Source: JBFHFS01 sp041583495 (GTDB taxonomy: Bacteria > Bacteroidota > Bacteroidia > Bacteroidales > Marinilabiliaceae). From it: 64,000 nt of DNA. Position numbers and translations under genes: made by a program. The notes under the pieces were generated by a model. The model was given only the letters and a program-made list of their open reading frames with translations, was not told the DNA's origin and did not search any database. Positions 16,840 to 25,289 of the stretch are shown here, in pieces. Every line of letters starts with the position of its first letter. Position 1 is the first letter of the stretch. The DNA lies in assembly GCA_041583495.1 (NCBI GenBank), contig JBFHFS010000006.1, forward strand, positions 1-64,000, in the 5' to 3' direction.

Positions 16840-18267
16840 ATGTGGATACGGATTAATACTTTCTTTGTTGTTGTGCTTTCCTTGCTTTTTATGGGTTGCG
16901 AAAGGGAGTATATGTTCCGTGGGGGAACCGAAGGGCTGTTTTTTTCAACCGATACGGTGGCTTTCGATACGGTTTTTACCAGTGTGGGCTCCATTACTCA
17001 GCATTTGCGTGTCATCAATCCTTACGCCGAAGATATGGTGATCGAAGCCATTGAGTTGGCAGGGGGTGATCAATCCAACTTTAGTCTTAATATTGATGGT
17101 TCTGCCGGTACTTTTCTTCAGGATGTTCACCTGCGAGGAGGCGATAGTCTGTTTGTTTTTGTGGAGGTGAATGTGAATCCCTCCAATTCCAATGCCCCAT
17201 TTGTGGTTTCAGATTCCATCATTTTTTATACCCGCGAACGGATCCAGACGGTTAAACTTCTTGCCTATGGTCAGGATGTGGTTCCATTGCGTAAAGAATG
17301 GCTGCAAACAGAAACTCTTACCAGCGATAAGCCCTATCTTATTTACGATTGGGTGGTGGTCGACACTTTGCATACCCTGACCATTGAAGCCGGGGCCCGC
17401 CTTTATTTTCATAAGGATGCCAGCCTTATCGTATTTGGATCCTTAAAGGTGGAAGGGGAGGCCGATGAACCTGTTCTTTTTGCCAGTGATCGGTTGGAGG
17501 AGTGGTATAAAGACAAACCCGGCCAGTGGGGATACATTCATTTAATGCCGGGCAGCAGCGATCATGAAATCAATTATGCCCTTATACGCAACAGCACCAA
17601 GGGGATTATTGTTGATTCAGTGGGATTGGGGGAGACCCCTCCGCTTCTTCTCAAAAATAGCCGGATTGAACATGTGGCCTCCCAGGGTCTCATTGCTCAA
17701 AATTCATCAATCGAGGCATCCAACTGTGTGTTCGGCGACTGTGGGAGTGCATCGGTGGCCTTAACGGTTGGAGGTAATTACAAGTTTTATCACTGTACCA
17801 TTGCCAATTATTATAGTTGGGCTTTCAGGTCTATTCCGGCCCTTTTGTTGTCAAACTACTTTACCGATTCCAACGGGAATACCCGCCTCTACAATATGGA
17901 ATCGGCTCTTTTTGCCAATTGCATCATTTATGGAAGAAACGAGAATGAAGTAGGTCTGGATTTCAAAGTCGATGATAAGGAGTTGACCGAGTGGGTTAAT
18001 GTGGATTTTTCCCATTCGCTGGTAAAAGCCGGTCAGGAACGTATTGACGCTTATCCCAAAGCCTTTAGCAATAACGTTACGGTGGATGAAATGCCCGGTT
18101 TTACAGATGTAAGCAAGTTCAATTATCAGCTCGATACCCTGGCGGCAGCCAAAGATGCCGGTACTATGATTTATGCAAAAGATTTCCCTGTTGATATTCT
18201 GGGCAATAGTCGGATCAGGGATAAAGGGCCCGATCAAGGGGCTTATGAGCGTATTGAAAAGCAGTAG
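16840..18267 (+). CDS. Right-handed beta-helix lipoprotein
   Basis: 475 residues. A signal peptide ends in FMGC (Cys20), so it is a lipoprotein. The N-terminal section (about 25-140) resembles an Ig-like/ASPM-type beta domain. From about 165 the sequence reads as a parallel beta-helix: LTIEAGARLYFHKDASLIVFGSL, then runs such as LIRNSTKGI, LKNSRIEHV and IEASNCVFGDC. The end, LGNSRIRDKGPDQGAYE, is the terminal signature of the choice-of-anchor/pectate-lyase-like family. Proteins of this type are common surface proteins in Bacteroidota, without known enzymatic activity. The gene is divergent from the AI-2E transporter and 72 bases ahead of the EEP nuclease gene. Confidence 0.8.
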   Translation: MWIRINTFFVVVLSLLFMGCEREYMFRGGTEGLFFSTDTVAFDTVFTSVGSITQHLRVINPYAEDMVIEAIELAGGDQSNFSLNIDGSAGTFLQDVHLRGGDSLFVFVEVNVNPSNSNAPFVVSDSIIFYTRERIQTVKLLAYGQDVVPLRKEWLQTETLTSDKPYLIYDWVVVDTLHTLTIEAGARLYFHKDASLIVFGSLKVEGEADEPVLFASDRLEEWYKDKPGQWGYIHLMPGSSDHEINYALIRNSTKGIIVDSVGLGETPPLLLKNSRIEHVASQGLIAQNSSIEASNCVFGDCGSASVALTVGGNYKFYHCTIANYYSWAFRSIPALLLSNYFTDSNGNTRLYNMESALFANCIIYGRNENEVGLDFKVDDKELTEWVNVDFSHSLVKAGQERIDAYPKAFSNNVTVDEMPGFTDVSKFNYQLDTLAAAKDAGTMIYAKDFPVDILGNSRIRDKGPDQGAYERIEKQ

Positions 18268-18339
18268 TAATCCGGAGGTGCACTTTCCCTGGTTTGATTG
18301 ATAAATTTTTTTCTGAATTTAATTTTTGAAGAACGTCCT

Positions 18340-19356
18340 ATGTTAAAAAAAGGTGTTCTTTGGCTTGTGCTGTTTTGGCTTTCTCCCTTTGCCATCCTGG
18401 GGCAGTCTGAATCTTTGTCGGCTGGTATTCTATTTTATAATGTAGAGAACCTTTTTGATCCGGCCGATGATCCCGGGAAAATGGACGAAGAGTTTATGCC
18501 CGGGAGCGACCGACGCTGGACCTACCGGCGGAAAGAGGAGAAATTAAATCAAATATGCCGGGTTCTTTTATTTGCCGGGCGCTGGAATCCACCGGTGTTG
18601 GTGGGTCTGGGTGAAGTGGAGAATCTGGACGTTCTCCAGGATTTGATCTGGAATACAGGGCTTAATCATCTCGATTACCACATTCTTCATTATCCTTCGC
18701 CTGATGAGCGGGGTGTGGATGTGGCTCTTCTTTATCGGAACAATCGGTTTAATGTATTGGAGTCCCATCCCGTTCAGGTGTTTATGGGGGAGGGAGCGAG
18801 GCCTACCCGGGATATTCTTTTTGTTTGTGGGGTGCTGGACCAAAAGGATACCCTCTATGTGATGGTTAACCATTGGCCCTCGCGGTATGGAGGTGAAGTG
18901 GCCTCCATTCAAAAGCGGATGGCTGCCTCAACGGTTCTGCGAGGTTTGTGCGATTCGGTTCAGAGTTTGCATTCCCAAGCCAAAATTGTAGCCATGGGTG
19001 ATTTTAATGACGAACCCGGCGACAGAAGTTTGCTAGCCCTCACTTACAACCGGTCGGTTGAGGCAGCTCCACTGGTCAATCTTGCGCTCCGGGCCGAAGG
19101 CCCTGTCCCGGGAACTATAAAATTCCGGAACAACTGGTCTTTGTTCGATCAGATAATCGTCTCGGAGTCCCTTCTTACCGACACTAGGGGTTGGCACCTT
19201 TACCCCAACCGAATGCAGATTGTGGCACCCGATTTCCTGTTGGAAAAGGATCCTGACTATCCCGGAGTAAGGCCATGGCGGACCTATCGTGGATATAAAT
19301 ATGTGGGGGGGTACAGTGACCATTTGCCGGTTATGATTCACCTTAGGGGTCCCTGA
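18340..19356 (+). CDS. Exported endonuclease/exonuclease/phosphatase family protein
   Basis: 338 residues from the ATG at 18340, which opens directly on a signal peptide (MLKKGVLWLVLFWLSPFAILGQ). An upstream ATG at 18298 would put 14 residues ahead of it. Motifs of the EEP fold appear in order: FYNVENLFD, GLGEVENLDVL (metal-binding Glu), HWPSRYGG, GDFNDEPGD and the final YSDHLPVMI (catalytic His). Relatives are secreted or periplasmic phosphodiesterases and nucleases. The substrate is unknown. Confidence 0.85.
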   Translation: MLKKGVLWLVLFWLSPFAILGQSESLSAGILFYNVENLFDPADDPGKMDEEFMPGSDRRWTYRRKEEKLNQICRVLLFAGRWNPPVLVGLGEVENLDVLQDLIWNTGLNHLDYHILHYPSPDERGVDVALLYRNNRFNVLESHPVQVFMGEGARPTRDILFVCGVLDQKDTLYVMVNHWPSRYGGEVASIQKRMAASTVLRGLCDSVQSLHSQAKIVAMGDFNDEPGDRSLLALTYNRSVEAAPLVNLALRAEGPVPGTIKFRNNWSLFDQIIVSESLLTDTRGWHLYPNRMQIVAPDFLLEKDPDYPGVRPWRTYRGYKYVGGYSDHLPVMIHLRGP

Positions 19357-19385
19357 AAACCAGTTGGGAGAGTTGCCCCTGGGGG

Positions 19386-20228
19386 TTATCCTTTTACCGG
19401 ATTCAGACGGAGACCCTCCTCTTCAATGGTGATCAATCGCTGGCGGTATAGAGCCCCGACGGCTTTCTTGAACGCCTTTTTGCTAATTCCCAGGTGTGCG
19501 GAGATTTCTTCCGGTGAAGAGTGATCGGTGAGCGTTAAAAAGCCGTTGTTCGAATTCAGTTTGTTGAGAATTTTTTGAGCCACTTCATCAATGGCAGCAT
19601 ATCCTAATGGCTGAAGACTAAGATCAATTTTGTCGTCGGGGCGCACCTGTTTGATGTAACCGGTGGTTTGCTGGCCGGTTTGAATGGGGCTGAATATCTC
19701 ATTGTTGTAGAGCATTCCCATATGCTTATGGTCGATGATGGCCTTGTAACCCAGGTCGGTTCTGGCGCCAATGATCAGGTCGACTTTCTGGCCTGGTTCA
19801 TAGGCCGGCGATACATTATCGGTGAATCTGTCAATTTTTGAAGAAGCCACGACTCGTTTGGTGGCATCATCCAGGTAGACAAAAACCAGATAGCTTTCAC
19901 CCTCCTTCATTTTCATCTTTTGTTCCCTGAAAGGGACCAACAGGTTTTTGGGGAGGCCCCAGTCAAGAAATGCCCCCACATTGGTTTCGGCAACGACCTT
20001 CAGAAAGGCGAATTGGCCCACTTTGGCCAGTGGTTTTTCGGTGGTGGCCACCAAACGGTCTTCGGAGTCGAGGTAGATGAATACCTCCAGCTGGTCGCCG
20101 GGTTTGAGTCCCTCAGGAACATATCTGTTTGGCAAAAGTATGTTTCCCAGTTTGTCCCCGTCCAGGAATGCGCCAAACTGGCTCAGTTCCACCACGGATA
20201 ATTGGCAGGTTTGTCCTATCTGAATCAT
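19386..20228 (-). CDS. CvfB-like S1 RNA-binding protein
   Basis: 280 residues when started at the ATG at 20228 (MIQIGQTCQLSVVE). An open frame extends further upstream, but a -7 promoter box at 20291-20284 places the transcript start inside it, so the shorter form is preferred. Three S1-like domains (about 3-60, 70-130 and 145-210; for example SQFGAFLDG and TNVGAFLDWGL) are followed by a C-terminal winged helix (about 220-275, ISAHLGISKKAFKKAVGALYRQ). This is the layout of CvfB/YitL proteins, which bind RNA and affect gene expression. It is divergent from panB. Confidence 0.85.
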   Translation of the reverse strand: MIQIGQTCQLSVVELSQFGAFLDGDKLGNILLPNRYVPEGLKPGDQLEVFIYLDSEDRLVATTEKPLAKVGQFAFLKVVAETNVGAFLDWGLPKNLLVPFREQKMKMKEGESYLVFVYLDDATKRVVASSKIDRFTDNVSPAYEPGQKVDLIIGARTDLGYKAIIDHKHMGMLYNNEIFSPIQTGQQTTGYIKQVRPDDKIDLSLQPLGYAAIDEVAQKILNKLNSNNGFLTLTDHSSPEEISAHLGISKKAFKKAVGALYRQRLITIEEEGLRLNPVKG

Positions 20229-20283
20229 AAAGTGCAATTTGTGTGAACGACAGGAAGGCTTATTACTTCCGGTGCATCTGGTG

Positions 20284-20291
20284 CAAAGGTA
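20284..20291 (-). promoter_or_regulatory. -7 box for the CvfB-like gene
   Basis: TACCTTTG read on the minus strand matches TAnnTTTG exactly. It lies 55 bases upstream of the chosen start. No convincing TTG element lies at the usual distance. Confidence 0.45.
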
Positions 20292-20355
20292 GATTTTATG
20301 TTGGACTTTTCGCGTTTTGGTTCCCGCCAATAATAAATACAACAAAATAAACGGA

Positions 20356-20387
20356 TTGTTCTACAATCAATAAAAGTGGTACCTTTG
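20356..20387 (+). promoter_or_regulatory. panB promoter
   Basis: TTG at 20356-20358 and TACCTTTG at 20380-20387 are separated by 21 bases, fitting the Bacteroidota -33/-7 consensus. The panB start codon is 31 bases downstream. Confidence 0.6.
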
Positions 20388-20418
20388 TACCTTAATATAA
20401 AGCAAAAAAGGATACCCT

Positions 20419-21237
20419 ATGTCGGTTGCAAAAGAACGCCCCAGAAAAGTGACCACTCATGTGTTGAGTGAGATGAAGATGAAAGGGGAAAAAATAGCTA
20501 TGCTCACCGCCTATGACTATTCTCTGGCTCGCCTTGTTGATATGGCCGGGATAGATGTGATTTTGGTGGGCGATTCGGCCTCCAATGTAATGGCGGGTTG
20601 GGAAACGACTCTGCCCATCACTCTCGACCAGATGATCTATCATGGAGCTTCCGTGGTCCGTGGAGTGGCCCGGGCGCTGGTGTTGGTAGATATGCCCTTT
20701 GGTTCTTATCAGGGCAACAGCAAGGAAGCCGTTTCGTCGGCTATCCGAATAATGAAGGAGACAGCCGCCGATGCAGTGAAGCTGGAGGGCGGCGAAGAGG
20801 TGCTCGAGTCGATAAAAAGAATCCTCTCTGCCGGAATTCCAGTGATGGGCCATTTAGGTTTAACGCCTCAGTCGATTCATAAATTTGGAACTTATACGGT
20901 GAGAGCCAAGCTGGAGGCCGAAGCTAAAAAGTTGATAGAAGATGCCCACTTGCTGGAAGAGGCAGGTTGTTTTGCCCTGGTGCTGGAGAAAATTCCCGCC
21001 AAACTGGCAGAGCAGGTAGCCTCAGAACTGTCCATCCCGGTGATTGGGATCGGAGCTGGTGGCGGGGTGGATGGACAGGTGCTGGTACTGCACGATATGT
21101 TGGGCATTAACCAGGAGTTCTCCCCACGATTCTTGCGTCGTTACCATAATCTGTTTGCCGAGATCACCGGGGCTGTTGGGAATTATATAGAAGATGTAAA
21201 GTCACAGGATTTCCCTAATGAGCGGGAGCAGTATTAA
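20419..21237 (+). CDS. panB: 3-methyl-2-oxobutanoate hydroxymethyltransferase
   Basis: 272 residues, full length for PanB. It carries the metal-binding segment VGDSASNVMAGWETTLP, the VKLEGGEEV loop, GHLGLTPQSIHKFG, and the catalytic glutamate in ALVLEKIPAKLA, followed by IPVIGIGAGGGVDGQVLV. PanB adds a hydroxymethyl group from methylene-tetrahydrofolate to ketoisovalerate, the first committed step to pantothenate and CoA. No other pantothenate gene lies nearby. Confidence 0.95.
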   Translation: MSVAKERPRKVTTHVLSEMKMKGEKIAMLTAYDYSLARLVDMAGIDVILVGDSASNVMAGWETTLPITLDQMIYHGASVVRGVARALVLVDMPFGSYQGNSKEAVSSAIRIMKETAADAVKLEGGEEVLESIKRILSAGIPVMGHLGLTPQSIHKFGTYTVRAKLEAEAKKLIEDAHLLEEAGCFALVLEKIPAKLAEQVASELSIPVIGIGAGGGVDGQVLVLHDMLGINQEFSPRFLRRYHNLFAEITGAVGNYIEDVKSQDFPNEREQY

Positions 21238-21297
21238 TAGAGCCCTATCGTGCAGCAAAGGTTTTGGCTACACGGGTAGGTGGAAATTCTCAATGAA

Positions 21298-21999
21298 ATG
21301 AAAAACAATATGGATTTAGATATACTTTATGAAGACAATCACCTAATTGCCGTAAATAAAACGGGTTCTGATCTGGTGCAAGGAGACCAAACCGGGGATG
21401 AGCCTTTAAGTGAAAAGGTGAAGGAATACATTAAGAACTATTATAAAAAGCCGGGGGATGTGTTTTTGGGTGTTGTACATCGTCTGGATCGTCCTGTGAG
21501 CGGTGTGGTGTTGTTTGCCCGTACCAGTAAGGCTCTCACCCGGATGAATAAAATGTTTCAGGATAAAGAAGTGCACAAAACCTATTGGGCCGTGGTAAAA
21601 GAGTTGCCCCCCCAAGAGGAGCAGGAGTTGCACCATTTCCTGCTGAAAGACAGCAAGAAGAACAAGTCGTATGTGGTGCCGGCAAAACGCTCGGGGGCCA
21701 AAGAAGCCATTCTTAAGTATAAGCTAATTTCCAGTTCGGCCAATTACCATCTGTTGGAAGTAGATCTTCAGACCGGGCGACATCACCAGATTCGTTGTCA
21801 GTTGGCTAAAATAGGGTGTCCCATTCGCGGGGACCTGAAATATGGTTTTCCACGTTCCAATGAGGGGGGGGGTATCTCGCTGCATGCCCGTAAGATGGAG
21901 TTTATTCATCCGGTGAAGAAGGAACCGGTGGTGATTATAGCAAACCCTCCGATGGAGGATGCCCTGTGGAGGGAGTTTGTGAATGTGGTGAAAAGGTAA
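21298..21999 (+). CDS. RluA-family pseudouridine synthase
   Basis: 233 residues from the ATG at 21298; GTG at 21280 and ATG at 21310 (MDLDILYEDN) are also possible. It opens with LYEDNHLIAVNK, has the catalytic HRLDRPVSGVVLF motif (Asp), and ends with TGRHHQIRCQLA, GDLKYG and LHARKMEFIHPV. No S4 domain is present, so it belongs to the short RluA/RluC-like group that isomerises uridines in rRNA or tRNA. The 3' end overlaps the convergent SpoU methyltransferase gene by 65 bases. Confidence 0.88.
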   Translation: MKNNMDLDILYEDNHLIAVNKTGSDLVQGDQTGDEPLSEKVKEYIKNYYKKPGDVFLGVVHRLDRPVSGVVLFARTSKALTRMNKMFQDKEVHKTYWAVVKELPPQEEQELHHFLLKDSKKNKSYVVPAKRSGAKEAILKYKLISSSANYHLLEVDLQTGRHHQIRCQLAKIGCPIRGDLKYGFPRSNEGGGISLHARKMEFIHPVKKEPVVIIANPPMEDALWREFVNVVKR

Positions 22000-22516
22000 T
22001 TTGTCGCATCCACTCGAACAAACAAACCGCCGCAGCGTGTGATACATTCATTGATTTTACCGGGCCGGTCATAGGGATGTGAACGGCCCTCGTACATTTT
22101 TTGAGGGCCCATGCGGGGAGGCCTTCCTGTTCGTTGCCTACCATCAGGGCCATGGCACCCGGGAGCTGGCACGTGAAAAGGTTCTCGGAGCCGGGGACGG
22201 TTTCAAGGGCTGTTTGGATGTAGTTGGGTGGCAGGAGTTGTTCTAACTCACCGGCTGTGCAAAATGCCCAGTCTACTTTCTCGTAAGCAAGCCCCGCAAC
22301 CCTTTTTAATTTGGTGTTGCGGATGGTTGTATCCTCCTGAATAATCCATAACTTTTTACACCCTGTGTTGGCGGCCAGTCGCATCAGATGCCCAATGTTT
22401 TCAGGTGTCTTTAGGTTTACCGCAACAATAATGGGGGCCGTGTCTTTTGAAACAGGAGCATAGGAGGTTTGTTCGAAAAACGGGATGGCTCGCGTATTTT
22501 TTGGTGAGGCAGACAT
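21935..22516 (-). CDS. SpoU/TrmH-family RNA 2'-O-methyltransferase
   Basis: 193 residues. The SPOUT knot motifs are present: KTPENIGHLMRLAANTG (motif 1), VGNEQEGLPAW (motif 2) and MNVSHAAAVCLFEW (motif 3). The enzyme transfers a methyl group from S-adenosylmethionine to a ribose 2'-OH in tRNA or rRNA. It is short and lacks an N-terminal substrate-binding domain. The last 20 or so codons, beyond motif 3, lie antisense to the end of the RluA-type gene. It starts 24 bases after the CCA-adding enzyme gene, so the two are probably co-transcribed. Confidence 0.88.
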   Translation of the reverse strand: MSASPKNTRAIPFFEQTSYAPVSKDTAPIIVAVNLKTPENIGHLMRLAANTGCKKLWIIQEDTTIRNTKLKRVAGLAYEKVDWAFCTAGELEQLLPPNYIQTALETVPGSENLFTCQLPGAMALMVGNEQEGLPAWALKKCTRAVHIPMTGPVKSMNVSHAAAVCLFEWMRQITFSPHSQTPSTGHPPSEGLL

Positions 22517-22540
22517 TATCTCCTGGGGGTTATTTTGATT

Positions 22541-23944
22541 TTAGACTTGGGTGAGTCCCATCTCTTTTCCTAACTTCAGCATATACCGATGGGCCTCTTC
22601 GTATTCGTTGTGGATTAAACCATCGAGGATGGCGTCTTTGATGGCGTTTTTTATTTCACCTACAGTGCGACAGGCTGGCAGTCCAAAAGTTTGCATAATC
22701 TCTTCGCCTGACACCGGTGGTTGGAAGTTACGCAGGCGGTCCTTTTCTTCAATTTCCTTTAGCTTTTGCCGTACTATCTTAAAATTGCGAAGATACTTAC
22801 GCACCTTCACTTCATTTTTTGAGGTGATGTCGGCCTCGCACAGAGTCATCAAACTGTCGATGTCGTCGCCGGCTTCGAAAAGCAACCGTCGTACGGCGGA
22901 GTCGGTGACATCCTCTTCGCTGAGCACGATAGGTCGCATATGGAGGGCTACCATCTTCTGAACGAATTTCATCTTCTCATTCAAAGGGAGCCGTAGTTTC
23001 TTGAATATATGGGGGATCATTTTGCTGCCCACGTAGTTATGGGCATGAAAGGTCCATCCTTGCTGTGGGTCGAAGCGCTTGGTTTTAGGCTTGGCTATGT
23101 CGTGCAGGAGGGCTGACCATCTTAGCCAGAGATCATCGCTGTAAGGGGTTATCCGGTCGAGAACCTGCAGGGTGTGATAGAAATTGTCTTTATGAGCTCT
23201 GCCTTTAACGGTCTCAATCCCCTTCATAGCTTGTAGTTCGGGAAGTATCAGGGGAAGGATTCCGGTCTTTTCGAGCAGTTTAAAACCCACCGAAGGTCGG
23301 TTCGAAAGAATCATCTTGTTTAACTCTTCGGTTACCCGTTCCATGGAGATGATGGAGAGTCGCTCCTTGTTGGCAATAATCCCCTGGTAGGTGCTCTCTT
23401 CGATTTGGAAATTGAGCTGGGTAGCAAACCGGATGGCCCGTAAAATACGCAGGGGGTCATCCGAAAAAGTGATTAAGGGCTCAAGTGGGGTGCGGATGAT
23501 GCGTGCCTTAAGGTCGGCTTCACCCTCAAAAGGATCTATTAATTGGCCATAATTGGCTTTGTTAAGCGAGAAAGCCATGGCGTTGATGGTGAAGTCGCGT
23601 CTGTTCTGGTCGTCTTCGAGGGTTCCGTCTTCCACTATGGGCTTGCGGCTGTCACTATGATAGGACTCCTTTCGGGCCCCCACAAATTCGATGTCCAGCC
23701 CCTGGTGTCGAAACATGGCGGTTCCAAAATTCTTGAATACGCTCACTTTCAGGCCTCCCAGCTTTTTAGCTACGGCTTTGGCTAACTCGATGCCACTGCC
23801 AATGACCAATATATCTACATCATTGGTGGGGCGGTTTAGCAGGGAGTCCCTGACATATCCGCCGATCACGTATGCCTCTTTGTCGTGTTCGTCGGCAATG
23901 GAAGAAATTTCATTAAATATGGGCTTATTGAGGTATTTCTGCAT
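22541..23944 (-). CDS. CCA tRNA nucleotidyltransferase / poly(A) polymerase family with HD domain
   Basis: 467 residues. The class II nucleotidyltransferase core shows AYVIGGYVRDSLL with the metal-binding pair in NDVDILVIG, then RRDFTINAMAFS and DPLRILRAIRFA. A C-terminal HD domain carries ALLHDIAKPKT and later GEEIMQTFGL. This class repairs or adds the CCA end of tRNAs; the HD domain is a phosphohydrolase in some members. Bacteroidota normally have one such enzyme, so CCA addition is the likely role. The leader carries a possible -7 box (TAATTTTG, minus strand, 24026-24019). Confidence 0.9.
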   Translation of the reverse strand: MQKYLNKPIFNEISSIADEHDKEAYVIGGYVRDSLLNRPTNDVDILVIGSGIELAKAVAKKLGGLKVSVFKNFGTAMFRHQGLDIEFVGARKESYHSDSRKPIVEDGTLEDDQNRRDFTINAMAFSLNKANYGQLIDPFEGEADLKARIIRTPLEPLITFSDDPLRILRAIRFATQLNFQIEESTYQGIIANKERLSIISMERVTEELNKMILSNRPSVGFKLLEKTGILPLILPELQAMKGIETVKGRAHKDNFYHTLQVLDRITPYSDDLWLRWSALLHDIAKPKTKRFDPQQGWTFHAHNYVGSKMIPHIFKKLRLPLNEKMKFVQKMVALHMRPIVLSEEDVTDSAVRRLLFEAGDDIDSLMTLCEADITSKNEVKVRKYLRNFKIVRQKLKEIEEKDRLRNFQPPVSGEEIMQTFGLPACRTVGEIKNAIKDAILDGLIHNEYEEAHRYMLKLGKEMGLTQV

Positions 23945-24113
23945 GTTTTGGAATCTTCTGCTCGTAAGCGTGGAAACAATGTCCAGCCTAATGCGTTATT
24001 GTGTATTGAGTGCAGGGACAAAATTACAATTAATATCCCGCTTTTTGAACACCTTTGTGGTTCAGATTGTTTTTGGCACGGTGGTTGTATGAATGTAGAT
24101 ACAAATTTAGATA

Positions 24114-24144
24114 TTTGAATTTTAAATTTGAATTAGTATTTTTG
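24114..24144 (+). promoter_or_regulatory. Promoter of the thioredoxin gene pair
   Basis: TTTG at 24114-24117 and TATTTTTG at 24137-24144 are 19 bases apart, an exact Bacteroidota -33/-7 arrangement. The trxA start is 29 bases downstream. Confidence 0.65.
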
Positions 24145-24173
24145 TTTATTAATAGTTTTAAAGCAGCATTATC

Positions 24174-24533
24174 ATGGTTGAACATTTAACAGCAGAAACT
24201 TTTAAAGAAAAAGTTTTTAACTACGAAGCCAATAAAGAGTGGAAATTTGAAGGTGACAAACCTTGTATGATCGATTTTTATGCCGACTGGTGTGGACCCT
24301 GTAAGATGGTGGCCCCTATCCTGGAAGAGTTGGCAACCGAATACAATGGAAAAGTTGACATCTTTAAGATTGACACCGAGGCCGAACGTGAACTGGCATC
24401 CGTATTTGGGATCCAGAGTATCCCCTCATTATTATTTGTACCCAAAGATGGTCAGCCCCAGATGGCACAGGGTGCATTACCCAAGGATACTTTTGAGCGA
24501 GCCATTAAGGATGTGCTGAAGGTTGAAAAATAA
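24174..24533 (+). CDS. trxA: Thioredoxin (cytoplasmic)
   Basis: 119 residues with no signal peptide. The active site is ADWCGPCK (Cys40, Cys43), the buried charge is in MIDFYAD, and the cis-proline is in QSIPSLLF. About 25 extra residues before the first strand (NYEANKEWKFEGDKP) are shared with the next gene. It reduces protein disulphides using thioredoxin reductase. It is co-transcribed with the exported copy 11 bases downstream. Confidence 0.93.
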   Translation: MVEHLTAETFKEKVFNYEANKEWKFEGDKPCMIDFYADWCGPCKMVAPILEELATEYNGKVDIFKIDTEAERELASVFGIQSIPSLLFVPKDGQPQMAQGALPKDTFERAIKDVLKVEK

Positions 24534-24544
24534 GAAAGATTATT

Positions 24545-25036
24545 ATGAAGCGACTATTCATTGGTTTTTTGACTTTAGGTTTGTTGGGCTCATCGGCTGT
24601 TTTTGCAAACGATGCCCCGGACAGGCAGGAAGACCGTGTTTCGACCTCTCTTGAACCAGCCGAAAAAGAAGAGAAGGGGGTGATTCTTTTGGACAAGGCA
24701 GCCTTTATTGATCAGGTTTTCGATTTCGAGAACAATGCTCAATGGGCCTATAAAGGCCAGAAGCCCGCCATTATTGATTTTTATGCCGACTGGTGCGGCC
24801 CCTGCCGGATGTTGTCTCCCGTATTGGGTGAGTTACAGGTGGAGTACAATGGCAAACTACAGGTTTATAAAGTTGATACCGACCGCTCGAAGGAACTGGC
24901 AGCTGCCTTTGGCATTCGCAGTCTTCCGACCATCGTTTTTGTTCCCCTGAATGGTGAACCGAGAGCAGTTCTTGGTTTCGTTCCTAAAGAGGAACTCGAA
25001 AAGATGATTCTGGAGCACCTGAAGATTTCGAAATAG
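24545..25036 (+). CDS. Exported thioredoxin-fold protein, tandem paralogue of trxA
   Basis: 163 residues. A signal peptide (1-21, ending SSAVFA) is followed by an acidic linker (22-46) and a full thioredoxin domain with ADWCGPCR (Cys84, Cys87) and cis-proline RSLPTIVF. The domain aligns along its length with the neighbour (VF.FE.N..W, DFYADWCGPC, EYNGK, K.DT, ELA..FGI.S.P), including the unusual N-terminal extension, so it probably arose by tandem duplication. It should act in the periplasm; whether it oxidises or reduces cannot be told, and no DsbD-like partner is in the window. Confidence 0.87.
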   Translation: MKRLFIGFLTLGLLGSSAVFANDAPDRQEDRVSTSLEPAEKEEKGVILLDKAAFIDQVFDFENNAQWAYKGQKPAIIDFYADWCGPCRMLSPVLGELQVEYNGKLQVYKVDTDRSKELAAAFGIRSLPTIVFVPLNGEPRAVLGFVPKEELEKMILEHLKISK

Positions 25037-25087
25037 ATTGGGATAAGTTTAAATACTCTTCCTTCTCATTAATTCAGCAGCTAAGAT

Positions 25088-25119
25088 GAAGCCGGGCCAT
25101 AAGGTTCGGCTTCCTTTTT
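25088..25119 (+). terminator. Terminator of the thioredoxin operon
   Basis: GAAGCCGGGCC (25088-25098) pairs with GGTTCGGCTTC (25103-25113), with two G-U pairs, around a four-base loop, and is followed by CTTTTTG. Confidence 0.75.
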
Positions 25120-25289
25120 GATAACCCCTGGCGTTTCTGCCGAAATGTCACCTGAGTGCTGACAGACGGCTCTGTTTCTGTCAATAGTTGTGTCATTTTC
25201 GCATGATTTTTCGGTTGGGGGAGAATGGCATAACCTTTGAATTAATGGAAAGCGAAATTAGAAAATTGAGAATCAAATAATAAATTACA

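Noticed and set aside
25200..25289. Heat-shock operator or promoter ahead of dnaK
   Set aside because: TAACCTTTG is one base too long for the -7 consensus, spacing to the nearest TTG is too short, and there is no CIRCE-like inverted repeat.
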